This document shows positions 1 through 11,955 of a stretch of 64,000 nucleotides of DNA, piece by piece (the stretch's first letter is position 1; every line of letters begins with the position of its first letter). Origin of the DNA: Massospora cicadina (Eukaryota; Entomophthoromycota; Entomophthoromycetes; Entomophthorales; Entomophthoraceae); the NCBI GenBank assembly GCA_022478985.1, contig JAKSZP010017333.1, forward strand, positions 1 to 64,000. Direction: 5' to 3'. The translations under genes were made by a program, and so were the position numbers. The notes below the pieces were generated by a model. It made no database searches and had not been told where the DNA came from. It saw only the letters and a list, made by a program, of their open reading frames with translations.

Positions 1-312
1 AATTGTGTGTGCAACATCAGCCTTATGAGAAGGTGACAACGAGCACTCGGTCATTTAGGAATGTTTCTGAAGATGTAAATTTGAAAAAATTGTTTTTCCA
101 AATTAGCACCCCACAGTGCTTTGACCAAAAGGATAGGGATGGTAGGAGCATTGTTTTCCAAGCATCCTCAGAACCTCATGGACAGTGGGTTTCCTGGATG
201 GCCAGGATATCCACGGGTAAATTATTTTGTAAAAAACCAGTTTCCTAGCCCAGGATGGGGAGGCCTTGAGTCCGGCGATATTCAGCATCCCTAGAGTGAA
301 GGTTTCCCCCAT
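1..312 (-). pseudogene. LINE-B ORF2 start, AP-type endonuclease, partial and frameshifted
   Basis: Start of the LINE ORF2 polyprotein. The ATG at 312 opens a frame whose first residues include LNIAG, the N-terminal motif of the EEP (exonuclease-endonuclease-phosphatase) domain and matching the same position of both LINE-A copies. After about 30 codons the match continues in another frame, where DILAIQETHC (catalytic Glu of the endonuclease) can be read, so there is at least one 1-nt frameshift near 220-235. The remainder of the endonuclease and the RT lie outside the window. Role: nicks target DNA for target-primed reverse transcription. Confidence 0.75.
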
Positions 313-503
313 CGCACCTTAGGTGCGAGGGGTGGGAAGCCCCCTGGCCCACCAGCCTCTTCCAGGTCCATGGGCTTTCACAGCAGCGCGGGTATTAGCA
401 GCAACTTTATTGGGGTTTTTGTTAATTTTGTAGAAAGAGTCGCGTTGGCTTTGGCCTTCGCTTTTTGTTTTCCCGACGTCGGACGAATTTTTTACGGTCA
501 CGA

Positions 504-1730
504 CTAAGTTTGGTACACCCAATCGGGGGCAAAAAATTTTTTGGTTGGGATAGGTCCCAAGTTGGTTTCAACTGGGGCTTGGGTGCAATGATTGGGTGAG
601 ATCAAATCTCCCATCAGATCCTCGGATTGAGTGGCCCAATCAGCATGGGCCTCCCAATCTGATTGGGTGATGGATTCCTGAGTTGCTTCCGCCGCAAAGG
701 TCTCCATGTCCTCCTGGCGTTGTGAGTGTGGGATGGTGGTGGTGACCTTGGCCGCTTCCTTGGCCGCAGTCCTTCAGGCCTGCTTGGCCTTCTTCCACTC
801 CTGCGGGGAGATGGGCTTTACCAATAGGTAGCAGCCTTGTGCTCCCCACGGGAAAGCCTCTTTGGTGCTTGCAATTGGTTCGTAGTGCGCCTCTCCACTG
901 GCCATGGCTGCCGAGGGGTGCTCTTGGAATGTAATGCCCTCTTTAATGGGGCACGCGTGTGCCTTATGGCCAAACGTGTCACAGTGGGTGCAAATGGGGG
1001 GCGCGCTGTCCACGGTTACCTGGAATGGGTGGGTGGTGTGCCCTGCGATGTCAATAAAGGTGGAGTGCAGGATCTGGGTTAGGTCCTTCACAATCTCCTC
1101 AGTTGGGGTCAGAACTGCGATGGCTTTGCCGGTGCACAGGTGTGGCATCAGCGTGAAACGTTGCATTTTGAAAGATTGTATTTCGCCATATATGGCGAGA
1201 CCATCTTTCAGGTGTTGCTCCATAATGTCACGTTTTACCATAGTAGGCAAAAAGTCAAACGTGAGGAAAATTTGGTTTGATTTTGTCCATCTGGTGCATT
1301 TAGTTTTGATGACCCATTGCCCTTTGGGGAAGTCGACCACTACGTGCACCGCTGCAGCCTCATCTGCTGCTATTTTGCTTTCAAATCCTAGGTCCAGCCA
1401 ACCACGTGACATGGAGTGAGGTGCAACGTACACCGCGGTCAGGAAAATTTTGTGTACATCTTCACAAAATTTTTCCCATAGGGCCATTTTTTGGATGTCC
1501 AGATACACACGGACTCTGATTTCCACCGACAAAAGTGGCTGGGAATGTGGCGTATTGATGTACTGGTTGCATCGTGCTTGCCACGCGAGTATCTCTGGGG
1601 AAATTGTGACTGCCAGTTTTTTTTGATTTTTTTCTATTCCGCCAGATTCTCCGGGGCGTTTTCAAACGTTAGAGGCCGCGGGCCTTCCGCCTGCTCCTCT
1701 TGCCTTGCTTGCCCAACTGCTCCCAGACAT
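504..1730 (-). pseudogene. LINE-B ORF1, nucleic-acid-binding protein with CCHC knuckle
   Basis: ORF1 protein of a LINE, expected to coat the element RNA. One frame stays open from an ATG at 1730 to a stop at 504, about 408 codons, apart from two in-frame TGA codons (1664-1662 and 776-774). The N-terminus is basic and Gly/Ser-rich, with a KRPG motif shared with LINE-A; this part lies upstream of the first long ATG-less block and was found by alignment to LINE-A2. A middle domain containing WEKF...DLGF...FPKG resembles the RRM-like ORF1 core. The zinc knuckle reads CTHCDTFGHKAHAC (C-x2-C-x4-H-x4-C). A Lys/Ala-rich stretch and an acidic tail follow. Both TGA codons could be CGA changed by one C-to-T step. 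Only these two point changes seem to disable it. Confidence 0.8.
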
Positions 1731-1765
1731 GGGCGCAGACTAATCCCCTCTATGAGATTATCAAA

Positions 1766-2799
1766 CTAGATTTAGTCTTGAATTGAATGGGTTGCAAAAG
1801 TGTTTGCAACGAGAAAGAAAAGTTTTGAGTAGTTGAATTTTTAGGCCAAATATTACGTCAGAAATAATCAATGTAATGTCATACATAATGAACTTTGGAA
1901 GTTGTGGACAGAATTAGATATTGTGAACAAGAATACTCTAAACTTATAGTCACAAATTTGAGCTAACTACCATAAGAAAAAGTTAATAAAGCTGAGGAAG
2001 AAATAGAGCAACTTTAAAAGTCAAAAACAATATTCTTGGGAAGTCACCTCACTGAAGTGGAAGGAGACTGAAGTACTTAAAGAGTTACTGTTTAAAAAAG
2101 CTTAAAGAGAAGCAGATAGAGAACGCTACTGCCAAATTCAGGAGAATATAGTGCTAATCCTAAAGTGCAAATAAGAGCTCAAAAGCATAAGTGTGATTGT
2201 GCCTAGGTGGAGGCAGATGGAGCTGACAACGAGATAGATGAAAGATCCTCTGAGAAAGTACATTTCTAGAGAAATATACCTGGATCTTTCACTGAAATTT
2301 TGTAGATGACACCTGAAAACATCCACATCATTAGTTGGGTTGCCAAACAGATACCTTCTGTCATAGTAGCGACAGAAGAATTTTGAAATATGCAAAAATT
2401 CCCTATCTTCCACTGAGATAACTCTCTGGAGTTTTCCTTTGTATTTAAAATGATGATGTTCATATATGGCAACTGACAAAAAGAAGTAAAAGTTATGGTT
2501 ATGAACTGCTTAGATATAGATTGCTAACGTCTGATGTTGCCCCATCTCAACAGGGATAATTGAATGTACAATGACGCTAAAGAAGCAAATCATGACTTAG
2601 TTTGGTAACCCTGAGCAGATGGCTAGCTGCAAACAGGAGTTTATAGGAATCCAAATCTAAAAAGGACAAAACCTTAGCTGCTTTATATATTTAACAAGGT
2701 AAGCCGACCAGGGGATGGACATTACCGAACTAAAACTAAAATCATAATAAAAATAACAATACAAACAAAACGCCCAAAATGGATGGATTGATTGAATCA
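1766..2799. other. AT-rich stretch without recognised gene
   Basis: About 1 kb of AT-rich sequence with stops in all frames. A minus frame of 113 codons (2138-2479) has no recognisable motif. The plus strand has short Lys/Glu-rich runs between stops that could be remains of a gag-like coiled coil, but I could not match it to anything else in the window. Confidence 0.4.
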
Positions 2800-2802
2800 A
2801 AC

Positions 2803-4485
2803 CTAACAAAATATCCAACCAGGTGGGCGGCAAATACTGCTATCCCTCCATGGTGGATGGGGAGGGGGGATTGGGGGCTTTTCTTTGTCCGCATCCATCT
2901 CATTCCATAGTAGGGTGCATTTTAAGGCAGATAGTAAGGGTGTGGGGGCATCGGCGGCATGGGGCTCAATATTTTTGATGACTGGAACTTCCAAATAGTT
3001 GCCAGCCATCATTATACCAACGATGTATTTTCCCAAATCGTCTTCAGCTTTGAGGTGGGCGTCTGGGAATTTAACAAATGTGGCAACGTTGGTTCAGGTT
3101 AAATTGCTTTCAGATTCCGTGCTACTGTTACCACGTTCTGGATGGCTTCAGTGCCATTTTTGTGTAAAGTTTTTAAGTTGATATTACTTTGTGCAGTAAG
3201 ATTTATGGGGATGATGGGTGGTGGAATTCCTCCTGCAAGTGCAGCCACAGATTTGGCGGCAGCTTTGCAAAGCGGATGGCAATCTGGTGTGGTGGCTGCT
3301 TCTACTGCAAGCTGGTGGTCACTGTAGAATGGTTTGGCGTTAGGTTGTGGGACATATTTCTGAGGTGGGAATTTTGCATCCCATTCTGTGTTACAGAGCC
3401 GCTCGAGTTGCAGTGTCAGTTCTTCAATGATGTTACCTGATTCATCAATTTCATCCAATAATTCCCATAGATTTTGGTTGAATTGGGTTGGGGAATCAGT
3501 GTACAGTTGAGGTTTGTTCAATTCATTTGCGGATGCATGGGATTGAACTGGGATCCAATCTAATGTTTAGTTGGATGAATTATTTGTGCCATTGGGGCAA
3601 GGTGGGTGCTGATTGGTGGCTGTAGGTGCAGCTGCAGCATCAGGCATTGGAGGAGGGGAAGGTAGGATTGTACCCCATGTCAGAGTTGGCGTGGGGTGGG
3701 CGGCGGATTGGTGGGCTTTGGACAAACTTTCAGCATTGGTGGAAGTTTCTGAGTATGGGAATTTATGTTTTAAGTGGTCTACCTCAAAACAGGATGGACA
3801 AATCGTCCATCCGCCCTCAACGCAGGCCCAGAACAGATGGTCAAGGGCAGATGGGATGGTGGCATGAGGGGAAATTGCTAAAGAAATTTTTGTAAATTCA
3901 GGGGGTGATTGTGGCATATGCCCGAGTCCCAGCAAGGCATGTGGCCCCATTTGTGACCATAAATTGTAAGATGGGGTTGGCGCTGTAGGCTGCCAATCCT
4001 TCCATTAGCTCCTGGTGGAGCACTTCAGGGTGGGAGGTGGGTGGGCAAACCAGCGAACTGGACCACCAAGGTGGTGTCCATTGGGAGCTGGGTCCAAGTT
4101 GTTGGGAGGGAATATTGTTAAAAATTAATGGCACTGTTGCTGCAGTGGCTGCATCAGCTTCACAGGTGAAGCCAAGATCAAAGTACCCCTTATAGGGGCG
4201 GAAGTATATAAAACAGGCTGGTGTCATCACCGCCTTAGCCATTTTGATAATGGCTTGGTCATCGTAGGGGAAGAATTTCTCATATTTGACCCAAAGGCCA
4301 AAACACATGTTGCTCTGGGGGAGCACCAGGGGGCAGTGGGGCACCACTTGGGTTTGGGCGAGATGGGCATCGAGATCCTTGGGAAAAACAAATTTTCTCA
4401 AGGGTTTGGAATGACTGAGCGAGCCAGTATGAGCATGTTTTCCTTTCAGACGGAAAATGAAGGGGGAGTTTCGCCACTGCCCCAC
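2803..4485 (-). pseudogene. LINE-C ORF1 relic (distant relative of LINE-A/B ORF1)
   Basis: A broken coding region on the minus strand in successive pieces: 4485-3898, then after a frameshift near 3930 the frame 3950-3567, continued in the same frame by 3521-3099, then another shift into 3036-2803. The first piece contains LWVKYEKFFPYD followed by YFDLGFTCEAD, aligning with LWEKTYEAQ...WIDIGFKTADE of LINE-A ORF1. The second piece has a degenerate knuckle, CPSCFEVDHLKHK, at the place of the CCHC motif. It then becomes Pro/Ala-rich, unlike LINE-A and B. It is therefore probably ORF1 of a third LINE family; no endonuclease or RT is visible next to it, so only the 5' half survives or the element was deleted. 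The alternative, a gypsy gag, is less likely because of the shared core. Confidence 0.55.
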
Positions 4486-5303
4486 GCTGGGAAAGTCAGT
4501 GGGGGATCTGACAACATTGGAGCAAGACTTCAGTGTGCAATTAAATGTTTGCTTTTAATTTACCAAAATTAATTTGCTCAGAAAGTTACACTGAGCAGAG
4601 AGAGCAAAGCCTCAGCTGCTTTAGCCAACTGATTTTATCAAGAAGCACAAATACTGGAGGGCGTGAAAGAACTGTCAAATTTGATTAACATATAGCCATG
4701 CAGAAGGAGCTTTGGCCCTATAGAGATTTGCACCATACAATGCTTTTAGAGCTTGCAAACTAAACTTTTACATCACAAATAGTGGAGTATTATAAAATGC
4801 TAAGAGCAATGTTTAAAGCACGTTACCAAACCTTCAAAGCCATTTCCACCAAACTTAGTCAGATTATAGTGAGGTGTGTTGAGCCTAGTAAGGAATTGCA
4901 GAATCAAGTATTAACAGGAAACAAGACTGAATGACTTAGATGGATGGATAAAACTTTTATCGCTGCCACAAATATGGAAAAAACTGGAATTTTCGCTGCT
5001 ACATGTTATAGCAAGAAGCCTAAAGGAAAGTAATTCTGTTTAGTTTAAAGAGAAGAAAAGTTGTCAGGATTTGGGAAAAGAACTAGAAGGCTTGCTATAG
5101 GAATTTACTACTGCAATCAATCCTGCCCTCATGACATATTCAAAGAATACTTGGATATATTTAATTTATTTTTAAGGGAGTGTAAAAACCGTGAGGTTTC
5201 TACTGGTGCACAGGTTTGCTTAACTACTGACTTCTGGGAATAAACACGAATTTTCTAATTGTATGAAGACAATTAGTCTAGTTGAGTTCAGATAATTGGG
5301 TGG
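4486..5303. other. Intergenic, no recognised gene
   Basis: AT-rich. A 60-codon plus frame (5061-5243) ending in LTTDFWE has no match I can name. Its Cys/His content is low and it has no RT, integrase or transposase motif. Nothing else is supported here. Confidence 0.35.
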
Positions 5304-5404
5304 TTTTGGCCCTACTCTGGCAATATAAAGGGTTCAAGTGACTTCAGCCTCACTCTGGCAATATATAAGGATTTAATTGACCTTGGCCTCACTCTGGCAT
5401 TGAC
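5304..5404. repeat. Minisatellite, 39-bp unit, about 2.6 copies
   Basis: Tandem units at 5304-5342, 5343-5381 and 5382-5404 (partial). Each has the core CTCTGGCA preceded by a Gly/Ala-codon-like GGCC or GCCT box, followed in the full units by an AT-rich spacer with ATATAAGG or ATATAAAG. Confidence 0.8.
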
Positions 5405-5574
5405 ACTTAGTCAGGAAGACTTCTTCACAACTTCACTTTGAAGTAAACAATCCACGATTAAAAACAATAAAGTATTTACAGTACTAAGGTGTTTATTATT
5501 AGTAAAACGAGGGAATATTTATAGGGCAAAATGATGAAGTACATGTTAGGGGTATTCGTGGTAACCACAAGATT

Positions 5575-5697
5575 CTCGACATACCTAGCCAATGAAAAGG
5601 GATATCCATGAGGGTCTTGGCACACCTATCCAACAGAAAAGGGATATCCACGAGGGTCTCAGCATTCCTAGCTGACAAAAAGAGATATTGGTTCAAT
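5575..5697. repeat. Minisatellite, 41-42-bp unit, 3 copies
   Basis: Three consecutive units, 5575-5615 (41 bp), 5616-5657 (42 bp) and 5658-5697 (decayed). The shared core is CCTA followed by a variable 8-mer and AAAAGGGATATCCA, then GAGGGT in the first two units. Confidence 0.8.
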
Positions 5698-6410
5698 TTC
5701 AGGAAATATTCCAGCTGATATCCATGAGGAATAATGTAATTAAATCACTATTCATATTAGCCCACATGTCAGCTACAAACCTGATAATTTCCCATGAGTA
5801 ATTACCCATTTTAAGTCAATTTACTCATCTCCAAATTGTTGGCAACAATCCCCAAAAAAATTGTAACCATAATTATCATTGTATATGATCCTATGAGAAT
5901 TACAATTAACCATTTAATTGGTGATTATTGCCAAAGAGATGGAATAATTGATCAATGTCTCAAAGCTTAATCAGTAAGCTAAATTAAATAAATGAACCAA
6001 TTATCTTAAATTAATTAAGCTTAGATAATTTGAAAGCTGGATAATGTGGTCATATAAGTTCCCAAAGGGAGATATACTTGAGACGCTCTACTAGTTAATA
6101 ATTGGATGTAAACACAATCATCAGAGCAAAGTTGAAGAGCATTAACCCCAAAGTTGTAAATGAGGTCACTCATCCTTATGCCTATTAGTTAGCAGAAAAG
6201 ATATGAACTTCTGGAAGAACCAAAGGATATAATAAAATGAAATTTGATGATGTGAACATCTCTCTCTTATAAATGCATCAAGAAATCCTTCCCTTATCTA
6301 TCTACAAAATTAATTTATCTTTAGATTTGGTGAATAATACTGTTAATAACTTAGTAAACACCTTATTACAATATTCTTAATGTATGTATAACAATATCAT
6401 AGTCATTTAA

Positions 6411-6660
6411 GTGAAAGTACAAATGATAATTGATAGCGGAGCACTCATTAGTATTGTTCTGACCAAGTTGGTAAGAAAATGAAGATTTTTCCAAATTTGA
6501 AACAAAGAAAGATTATGAGACTTCTGGACTGGATATTACAACATTCTGTGGGGCATACAGTGCACTGCCTCTTCAGTCTAAATTGCTGGAGTTATCAGCT
6601 CCTGACATAGTATTGGAGAATCAAAAATTATGACATCCTCATTGGAGCAAAATTCCTAAA
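6411..6660 (+). pseudogene. Gypsy-2 aspartic protease fragment
   Basis: Starting at 6411 the plus frame reads VKVQMIIDSGALISIVLTK, which has the retropepsin active-site triplet DSG in its usual hydrophobic setting. After that, stops appear, but DILIGAKFLKGW can be read further on, the position of the conserved DxILGxxFL motif of gypsy proteases. The catalytic Asp is intact; the gene is dead because of stops. Confidence 0.7.
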
Positions 6661-7133
6661 AGGATGGTGTCAAATGCAATTTTAAGAGAATTCCTTAATA
6701 ATTTTGAATAAACATTGCCATTATTATATCAGCAGAAAGGAGAAACTTGCTGATAGGAAATAATTTCATAAATTGGATTTACATTAATGGCATAAATTCC
6801 AACTAATACAAATTGGTTGAAAGTAAAATCAGGGAAATATTGACGCAGATTCTCAAGAACTGTGAGAAACAGTTGCAAACAAAAAATGATGAATACCATT
6901 CAGCCGTGAATGCAAATAATAGTTAACACAATATTAACTCTATAAATTCTGGGACAATCATATGGAGAAGATGTCTCCCCATGGAAAAAAATTAATATTG
7001 GAGACTTGGGTAGCTTAGGATTATAATGCCAAACCACGGTGGTATCCAAGTTCTACTAGAAAATCTGAGTGCATAAAAACTGATGGAAGTGGATAAAATC
7101 CAAGTTATTGTGTTCTCTCATTTAATAAGAATT

Positions 7134-7711
7134 TGTCATGGATGAAAGATCCCAGTTCTGACTGCCATATATTAAAATGATTCTTTGGTGCCACCAGCAA
7201 GCAAGCAAAGCAGACTAACCAAGTAGAGAGAGGTTTGGGGCACCAACAGCGCCAAACATTACCTACTACTGGTTGGTTATGCAAAGTCCTCTGGGGTTGG
7301 TTTGACCCAACCTACTCAAAAAGCTCCTTGACCAGGAAAAAGACCAACAGGTAAGTGAGATATGCTTACCCCAAAGCAACCTTTATCTTTATTTTGTACA
7401 TAAAAGGGCCCTGCTGACAATAGCTTATCTGGGGAGCCACTGACATTGCTCCTCAGGTAGGGAATGCTAGGGGTAGTAAGAATTCTAAAGTCGACTTTTG
7501 AATGGGCAGGTGCACCTTATAAAGGCAGCCCTTTGAGGGCCTCGTCTGAGTCATCAATTAGGCTTGCACAAGCCTAATCAACAACTCAGGTGAGGCACAA
7601 CCAGCTCTCAAAATGACAAACCAAAAGTAGTTTTAAAAGTGCTTTGACTCAGATATGGAAAATCTGAATCTGAGTCAAAATGCAACGATTGAGATGAAAT
7701 CAATTGTTACA
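7134..7711 (-). repeat. 3' LTR of the short LTR element
   Basis: Paired with 9157-9733. On the minus strand it begins TGTAACAATTG. A TTATAAAGG box is present on the plus strand at the same relative place in both copies, and the two differ only by scattered substitutions and small indels. Confidence 0.85.
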
Positions 7712-7926
7712 TCACCCCCCACTAGAGGAGGTCCCCTCCCCAAAGAGGGGCCCTACAGCGGAAGGTCGCCATGACAAGGGCTTCCTGGGATGAGTTACTT
7801 TGAGCCCCAGGAAAATTAGCCCAATACACTCTGGGCCCCTTGAGGGAAACACAAATGGTGAGGGCAAATTGTGACTGGGCTGCCAAATTCAGCCCACCCA
7901 GCCCAAGGACGCATGCCCAGCACTTG

Positions 7927-8783
7927 TGTCAGGAGAGTGTCTATAACTCTTCAGTTCCCAGCGTGGTAATGCTTGGTGCACAGGCCCAACACCAGGTAAC
8001 TAGCTAATAGTGCCAGAGGGATTAGAGACCAGCAGAGGGTTCTGGAGAAATAACCATTGAGGCATAATATTGATAATTTCACAATAAAACCCCATAGAAA
8101 GGCAACGCAGTGCACATATTGGACAGATTTAGGCGGCCCAGGTTGGAGGGATCCTGGGCTGACAAACGGTGCATGAGGGGAGAGCATAATAGCACTTGCA
8201 ATGGAAAGTGGAATGGAACGCGAAACCTCCTCAAAGAGGTTCACACACAGGAACGTTCTGAATATCATAAAATAAAAAGAGACCTAAAACAGGGGATAGG
8301 TTTATTTGGGAAGTCGACCAACAAGAAATGTTGGTCAGGAAAAATGTATTTAAGCTCAGACGGGGAAATTGGGGTTATGCCGCAGTGGGCCCAAGAAGCG
8401 GCTCACCAATAGGGCGATACTGTCATCTGAGTTAGTAAAATAGGTCAAAACTGACTTCACTCGAGTTATCAACTGAAGTTGGATTTGACCCAAGCGCGTT
8501 GTTTCATAGCAAGAATGGGTTTCAAACCCTTGTTCTGAAACTAAGTAAACTGAACCATCCGCCTTAATTTGGTAGATAATTCGTTTTAATGCTTGGGCTG
8601 CTGTCAGAGGCTGGGCGTTTGGCGCACCACTGGTCCCAACCTGGGCATATTTTGCTCAGACCCAGCGTTGTTCCAGGGTGTTCTTCAGGTCAGGAAGGGC
8701 CTGCGACTTCACCTTCTGAGCCTTCAGGCGTCCAGCCTTGTCTTTGGGGTTGATCCCCACTATTATGTCATGTTAACATGACA
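7927..8783 (-). repeat. Solo LTR, family H, copy 1 (857 bp) with perfect 5-bp TSD
   Basis: The unit has TGTCA...TGACA inverted termini and is flanked on both sides by ACTTG (7922-7926 and 8784-8788), a perfect 5-bp target duplication. It lies within the internal region of the short LTR element. Mid-unit, on the minus strand, a hairpin GACCAACA/TGTTGGTC is followed 8 nt later by AAATAAA, the layout expected for an R region with its poly(A) signal. Other copies: 15538-16384 and 40626-41515. A minus frame of 105 codons (7951-8268) with two hydrophobic segments has counterparts in the same phase in the other copies. Confidence 0.9.
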
Positions 8784-9156
8784 ACTTGGCTGCGTTTCAC
8801 CCCCCTCCCAGGCTCCTGTTGGTGATGGTCTTCTCATCCTGACAAGGAAGGCGCTTTCCCCAACAGAAGCACAAAAGGGGTGCATGGTACAGTGTGCTGG
8901 ATGTCCAACCCCTTTCTGGGTGGACCATCTGTTGATGAGGGAGCCCTGCTGGGACAGGTCCTCTCAGCGCCACCAAATCACTGATGAGTGGGAGGCCCCA
9001 CCAGGATTTTTAACTGATGGTCACTTCAAGTCCAGGGTTGGCCATCAGTCACCAGCTCCCACCAGTGCTGGTTTTTTGACAACTGGTACCAAGTGACTAC
9101 TGAGGTTGGCCAAACTGGGGATTAGAGTCGTGCAACACACAATGACTTTAAAATAA

Positions 9157-9733
9157 TGTCACAGATGGCAAACCCCAGTTCCAACTGCCGTATATTAAAA
9201 TGATTCTTTGGTGCCACTTCCAAGCAACCAAAGAAGCCTAACTGAGTAGGGAGAGGTTTGGGGCACCAACAGCGCCAAACATTACCTACTGCTGGTTGGT
9301 TATGCAATGTCCTCTGGGGGTTGGTCCAACCCAACCCATTCAAAAAGCTCCTCAACTAAAAAAGACCAACAGATAAGCTAGGTATGCTAACCTCAAAACA
9401 ACCTTTATTTTATTTTGAACATAAAAAGGCCCTTTCTGACAATAGCTTGCCTTGGGAGCCACCAACAATGCTCCCCAGATAGGGAATGCTAGGGATAAAA
9501 AAATTCTGAAGTCAACTTTAGAATAGGCAGGCGCGCCTTATAAAGGCATCCCTTTGGGGCCTCACCAAAGTCATTGATTAGGCTCACACAAGCCTAATTT
9601 ACAACTCAGGAGAGGCACAACCCAGGGATTAAAACGACCAAACTAAAAGTTATTTTGTAAATGATTTGACTCAGATTCTGAAAATCTGAATATGAGTCAA
9701 AATGCAACAATTGAGATGAACTTAATTGTTACA
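9157..9733 (-). repeat. 5' LTR of the short LTR element
   Basis: Partner of 7134-7711, sharing TATATTAAAATGATTCTTTG near one end and GATTTGACTCAGAT near the other. No tRNA primer site starting with TGG is seen directly next to it on the minus strand. Confidence 0.85.
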
Positions 9734-9999
9734 CAACTGCTGAGATTCAGAGAGTTCTATGATTTTTGGGACACTAGCAGAAATAGGATTACCAACGAAG
9801 TTGCCCAAACATTAATGTACTGGTCAATTGAGAGCAACTTTCTTGTTATCAGAACATCAGCAGTAGGAAGTGCTATGATTATTTGAATAATATTGGGTGA
9901 TATTTCCAGGACAATAATGACCTTGGATGTGCTAAAATCATGATCATTAAAGTTAATACTGGGGAATATTCATCAATACAAATGTGATCCATCTGCTGA

Positions 10000-11150
10000 T
10001 CCAAGGTTGCTGAAGCATTAGTCAGTAAATAAATCAATAAACTGATTGAGCATGAGCTTCTAATACCTTTTCCAAGTCTATGGGCGAGTCCAATCCTTAT
10101 ACAAAAAAAATATGTATTGAATTGGTGGTGATCAATTACCACCCTTTAAATAAATCATTAATAAGAATTTGTATCCACTGCTGAGGATAGATGACTCACT
10201 TGATTGTATAGGGGAAGCCAAGTTCTTTTCATGATAATTTTGATCCTGGTATTTATGCAAATAGACTTTCCAAAAAAGATTAAGAGAATTGTGTGATAAT
10301 CACTGCAAAGGGCTATACCACCAAACAAGAATGCGCCAGTAATTAGGTAATGCTCCATCTACCTTTCAGTGGTAGATGGATTCCATAGTAAGTGATATAA
10401 AGTTGTCCTGTTTTTAGTGTACTTGGACAACATCAACGTGCTCATTAGAACTTTAAAAAAATCACTGGAACACTTGGAGGAAATATTTACATAATGATTA
10501 TTGGTGAATTAGATGATCAAGAGTAATTTCTATTTCTTAAAAAAGAGCTTGAATACTTGAGGCTTATGATAAACTACTGAGGACTACAACTGCTACCACA
10601 TAAAGTAAATGGCCATTGATTAGATGTCAATACTGAATAATGCTTGGTGCATAAATTTCTTTCTTGGATGGTCAGCTATTGTAATTCATAGAAAAAATTT
10701 AAAATAATTGCTGAACCATATTTCATCTATTGAAAGATACAAAAAAAGGAAATTTATTGAATGAGGAGGACCAATATACATTTTATGAGCTCAGAAGATA
10801 TCTAATGACTAGTCCCATTCTAAAGTAACCAGATTTTAAATTGGAATTTATAATTCAAATGATTGCCTCATTAATGGTAATTGAAGCTGTTTTAAGTCAA
10901 GTAACCGACGTTGTGTAGGTGCATTTAGTGATATATGTGAGTCAGACATGACGCTGGAAGAAAGGAACTATACTATAATGGAGTGCAAATGCCTCACGTT
11001 GATATACGCTTGAAAACAACTCAAGTGTATATTCATGGAACGCACTTCAAGGTTGTGACCAACCTCATCTCTACGCTGGTTGTATAACCTTAAAGAACCA
11101 CAGGTGTGACTGTCTTGATGGGCTCTGAAGCTGCAAGCCTATAAATTGAG
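10000..11150 (+). pseudogene. Gypsy-2 reverse transcriptase and RNase H relic
   Basis: Readable in pieces across frames. Around 10340-10480 the motifs GNAPSTFQ, MDSI and VYLDNI occur in the right order for a gypsy RT (palm: N-A-P-x-T-F-Q, then Y-x-D-D). The second catalytic Asp is Asn here (GAC to AAC), which would disable the enzyme. The connection continues with EHLEEIF. Around 10740-10920 RNase H remains read FYELRRYLMTSPIL followed by FKLEFII. Stops every 10-30 codons. Confidence 0.65.
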
Positions 11151-11583
11151 ATTATATACAGAGTAGGAGCGGCCCATCAGAATGTTGATAAATTATCAAG
11201 ATTATTTGCCATTCAAGTTATCTATTAGAAAGTGTATGAACTATTCATAAATATTTAGAGAAGATATTGAGGATGAGCCCCTAAGAAATTTCAAAGCGTG
11301 CTGAGTAAACTGATGGAAAATGATGAGATGATGAACGTACAGCTTTACAATTCTATTGAAGAAAAACAATACTTATTCCCTAAACTGTCAGAATACTTAA
11401 TACTTACACAAGGTGCACAAAATCGTAGGCCTGGCAGCTTAAAAAACAATGGACTATCTACGCCAGTATTATTACTGGGATTTGGTCAATTATGATGTAG
11501 CGGATTATCTAGCCTGTTGTGTGGAGTGTCAACTCCACAAGCCCCACAAAACGTGATGAGATATTGGCTATTATGCCCTGGGT

Positions 11584-11955
11584 TTGCTTGTCACATGGTG
11601 TAATAGTTGTGATGGGACCCTTGAGTGTAGTACTGGGGGAGAAAAGTACATTACAGTTTCAATAGACCATCTTACTAAATGGTTTGAGACTAAAGCTTTG
11701 AGCAGGGTATATGCAACAAGAGCTGCAAGATTCATACTAGACCAAATAGTTTACCAGCATGGATGCCCTCAAATAGTATTAAGTGATAACAGAACCGACT
11801 TTACATCCTGTGTGATCCCAAGACTGAATAAATTAATAGAAATCAGTGGTGTGGTTTCCATTTCCCACTGTCTAAAAACGAATGTAATGGTAGAGAAAGT
11901 CAATGGAACTATGGCCGCGATGCTGAGAAAATTGGTAGGGGGAAACCTCTGGTAG
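11584..11955 (+). pseudogene. Gypsy-2 integrase core fragment
   Basis: The longest open frame of gypsy-2. It contains VSIDHLTKWFETKAL (first catalytic Asp region), VYQHGCPQIVLSDNRTDFTS (second catalytic Asp) and VEKVNGTMAAML (catalytic Glu), i.e. the D-D-E core of a Ty3/gypsy integrase. The upstream zinc finger is recognisable only as CCVECQLHK-like codons near 11515-11550. Downstream, beyond a stop, a basic GDRV...WKK segment (about 12235-12290) is the usual C-terminal DNA-binding part. It inserts cDNA into the genome in an active element. Confidence 0.8.

Larger units (their letters stand above)
1..1765 (-). mobile_element. LINE-B, non-LTR retrotransposon, 5' part, cut by window edge
   Basis: A non-LTR element read on the minus strand. 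ORF1 (504-1730) is followed after about 190 nt by the start of ORF2 (ATG at 312), and the rest runs off the left edge. ORF1 is homologous to, but clearly diverged from, ORF1 of the two LINE-A copies further right (same order: basic N-terminus, central folded domain, CCHC knuckle, basic tail), so this is a sister family. The exact 5' end near 1730-1800 is not defined because no target-site duplication can be paired. Confidence 0.85.
7134..9733 (-). mobile_element. Short LTR retrotransposon with two ~578-bp LTRs and no coding core
   Basis: Two direct repeats, 7134-7711 and 9157-9733, are similar over their full length and have TG...CA ends (TGTCA... and ...TTACA on plus). Next to the inner end of the left repeat, the minus strand reads CTAGTGGGGGGTGA directly before the LTR, a good polypurine tract, so transcription is on minus. 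The internal part is only about 580 bp once the solo LTR at 7927-8783 is removed, and shows no gag or pol motif. It is a non-autonomous element of TRIM/LARD type, sitting inside gypsy-2. Flanking 5-mers are GAATT and CAACT (3 of 5), too weak to prove a TSD. Confidence 0.85.

Noticed and set aside
5304..5700. CRISPR-like array.
   Set aside because: Repeats are direct tandem units without unique spacers, and the host is eukaryotic.
7927..8783. Family H units as protein-coding DNA transposons.
   Set aside because: TGTCA/TGACA ends, 5-bp TSDs, internal AATAAA and no transposase point to solo LTRs.
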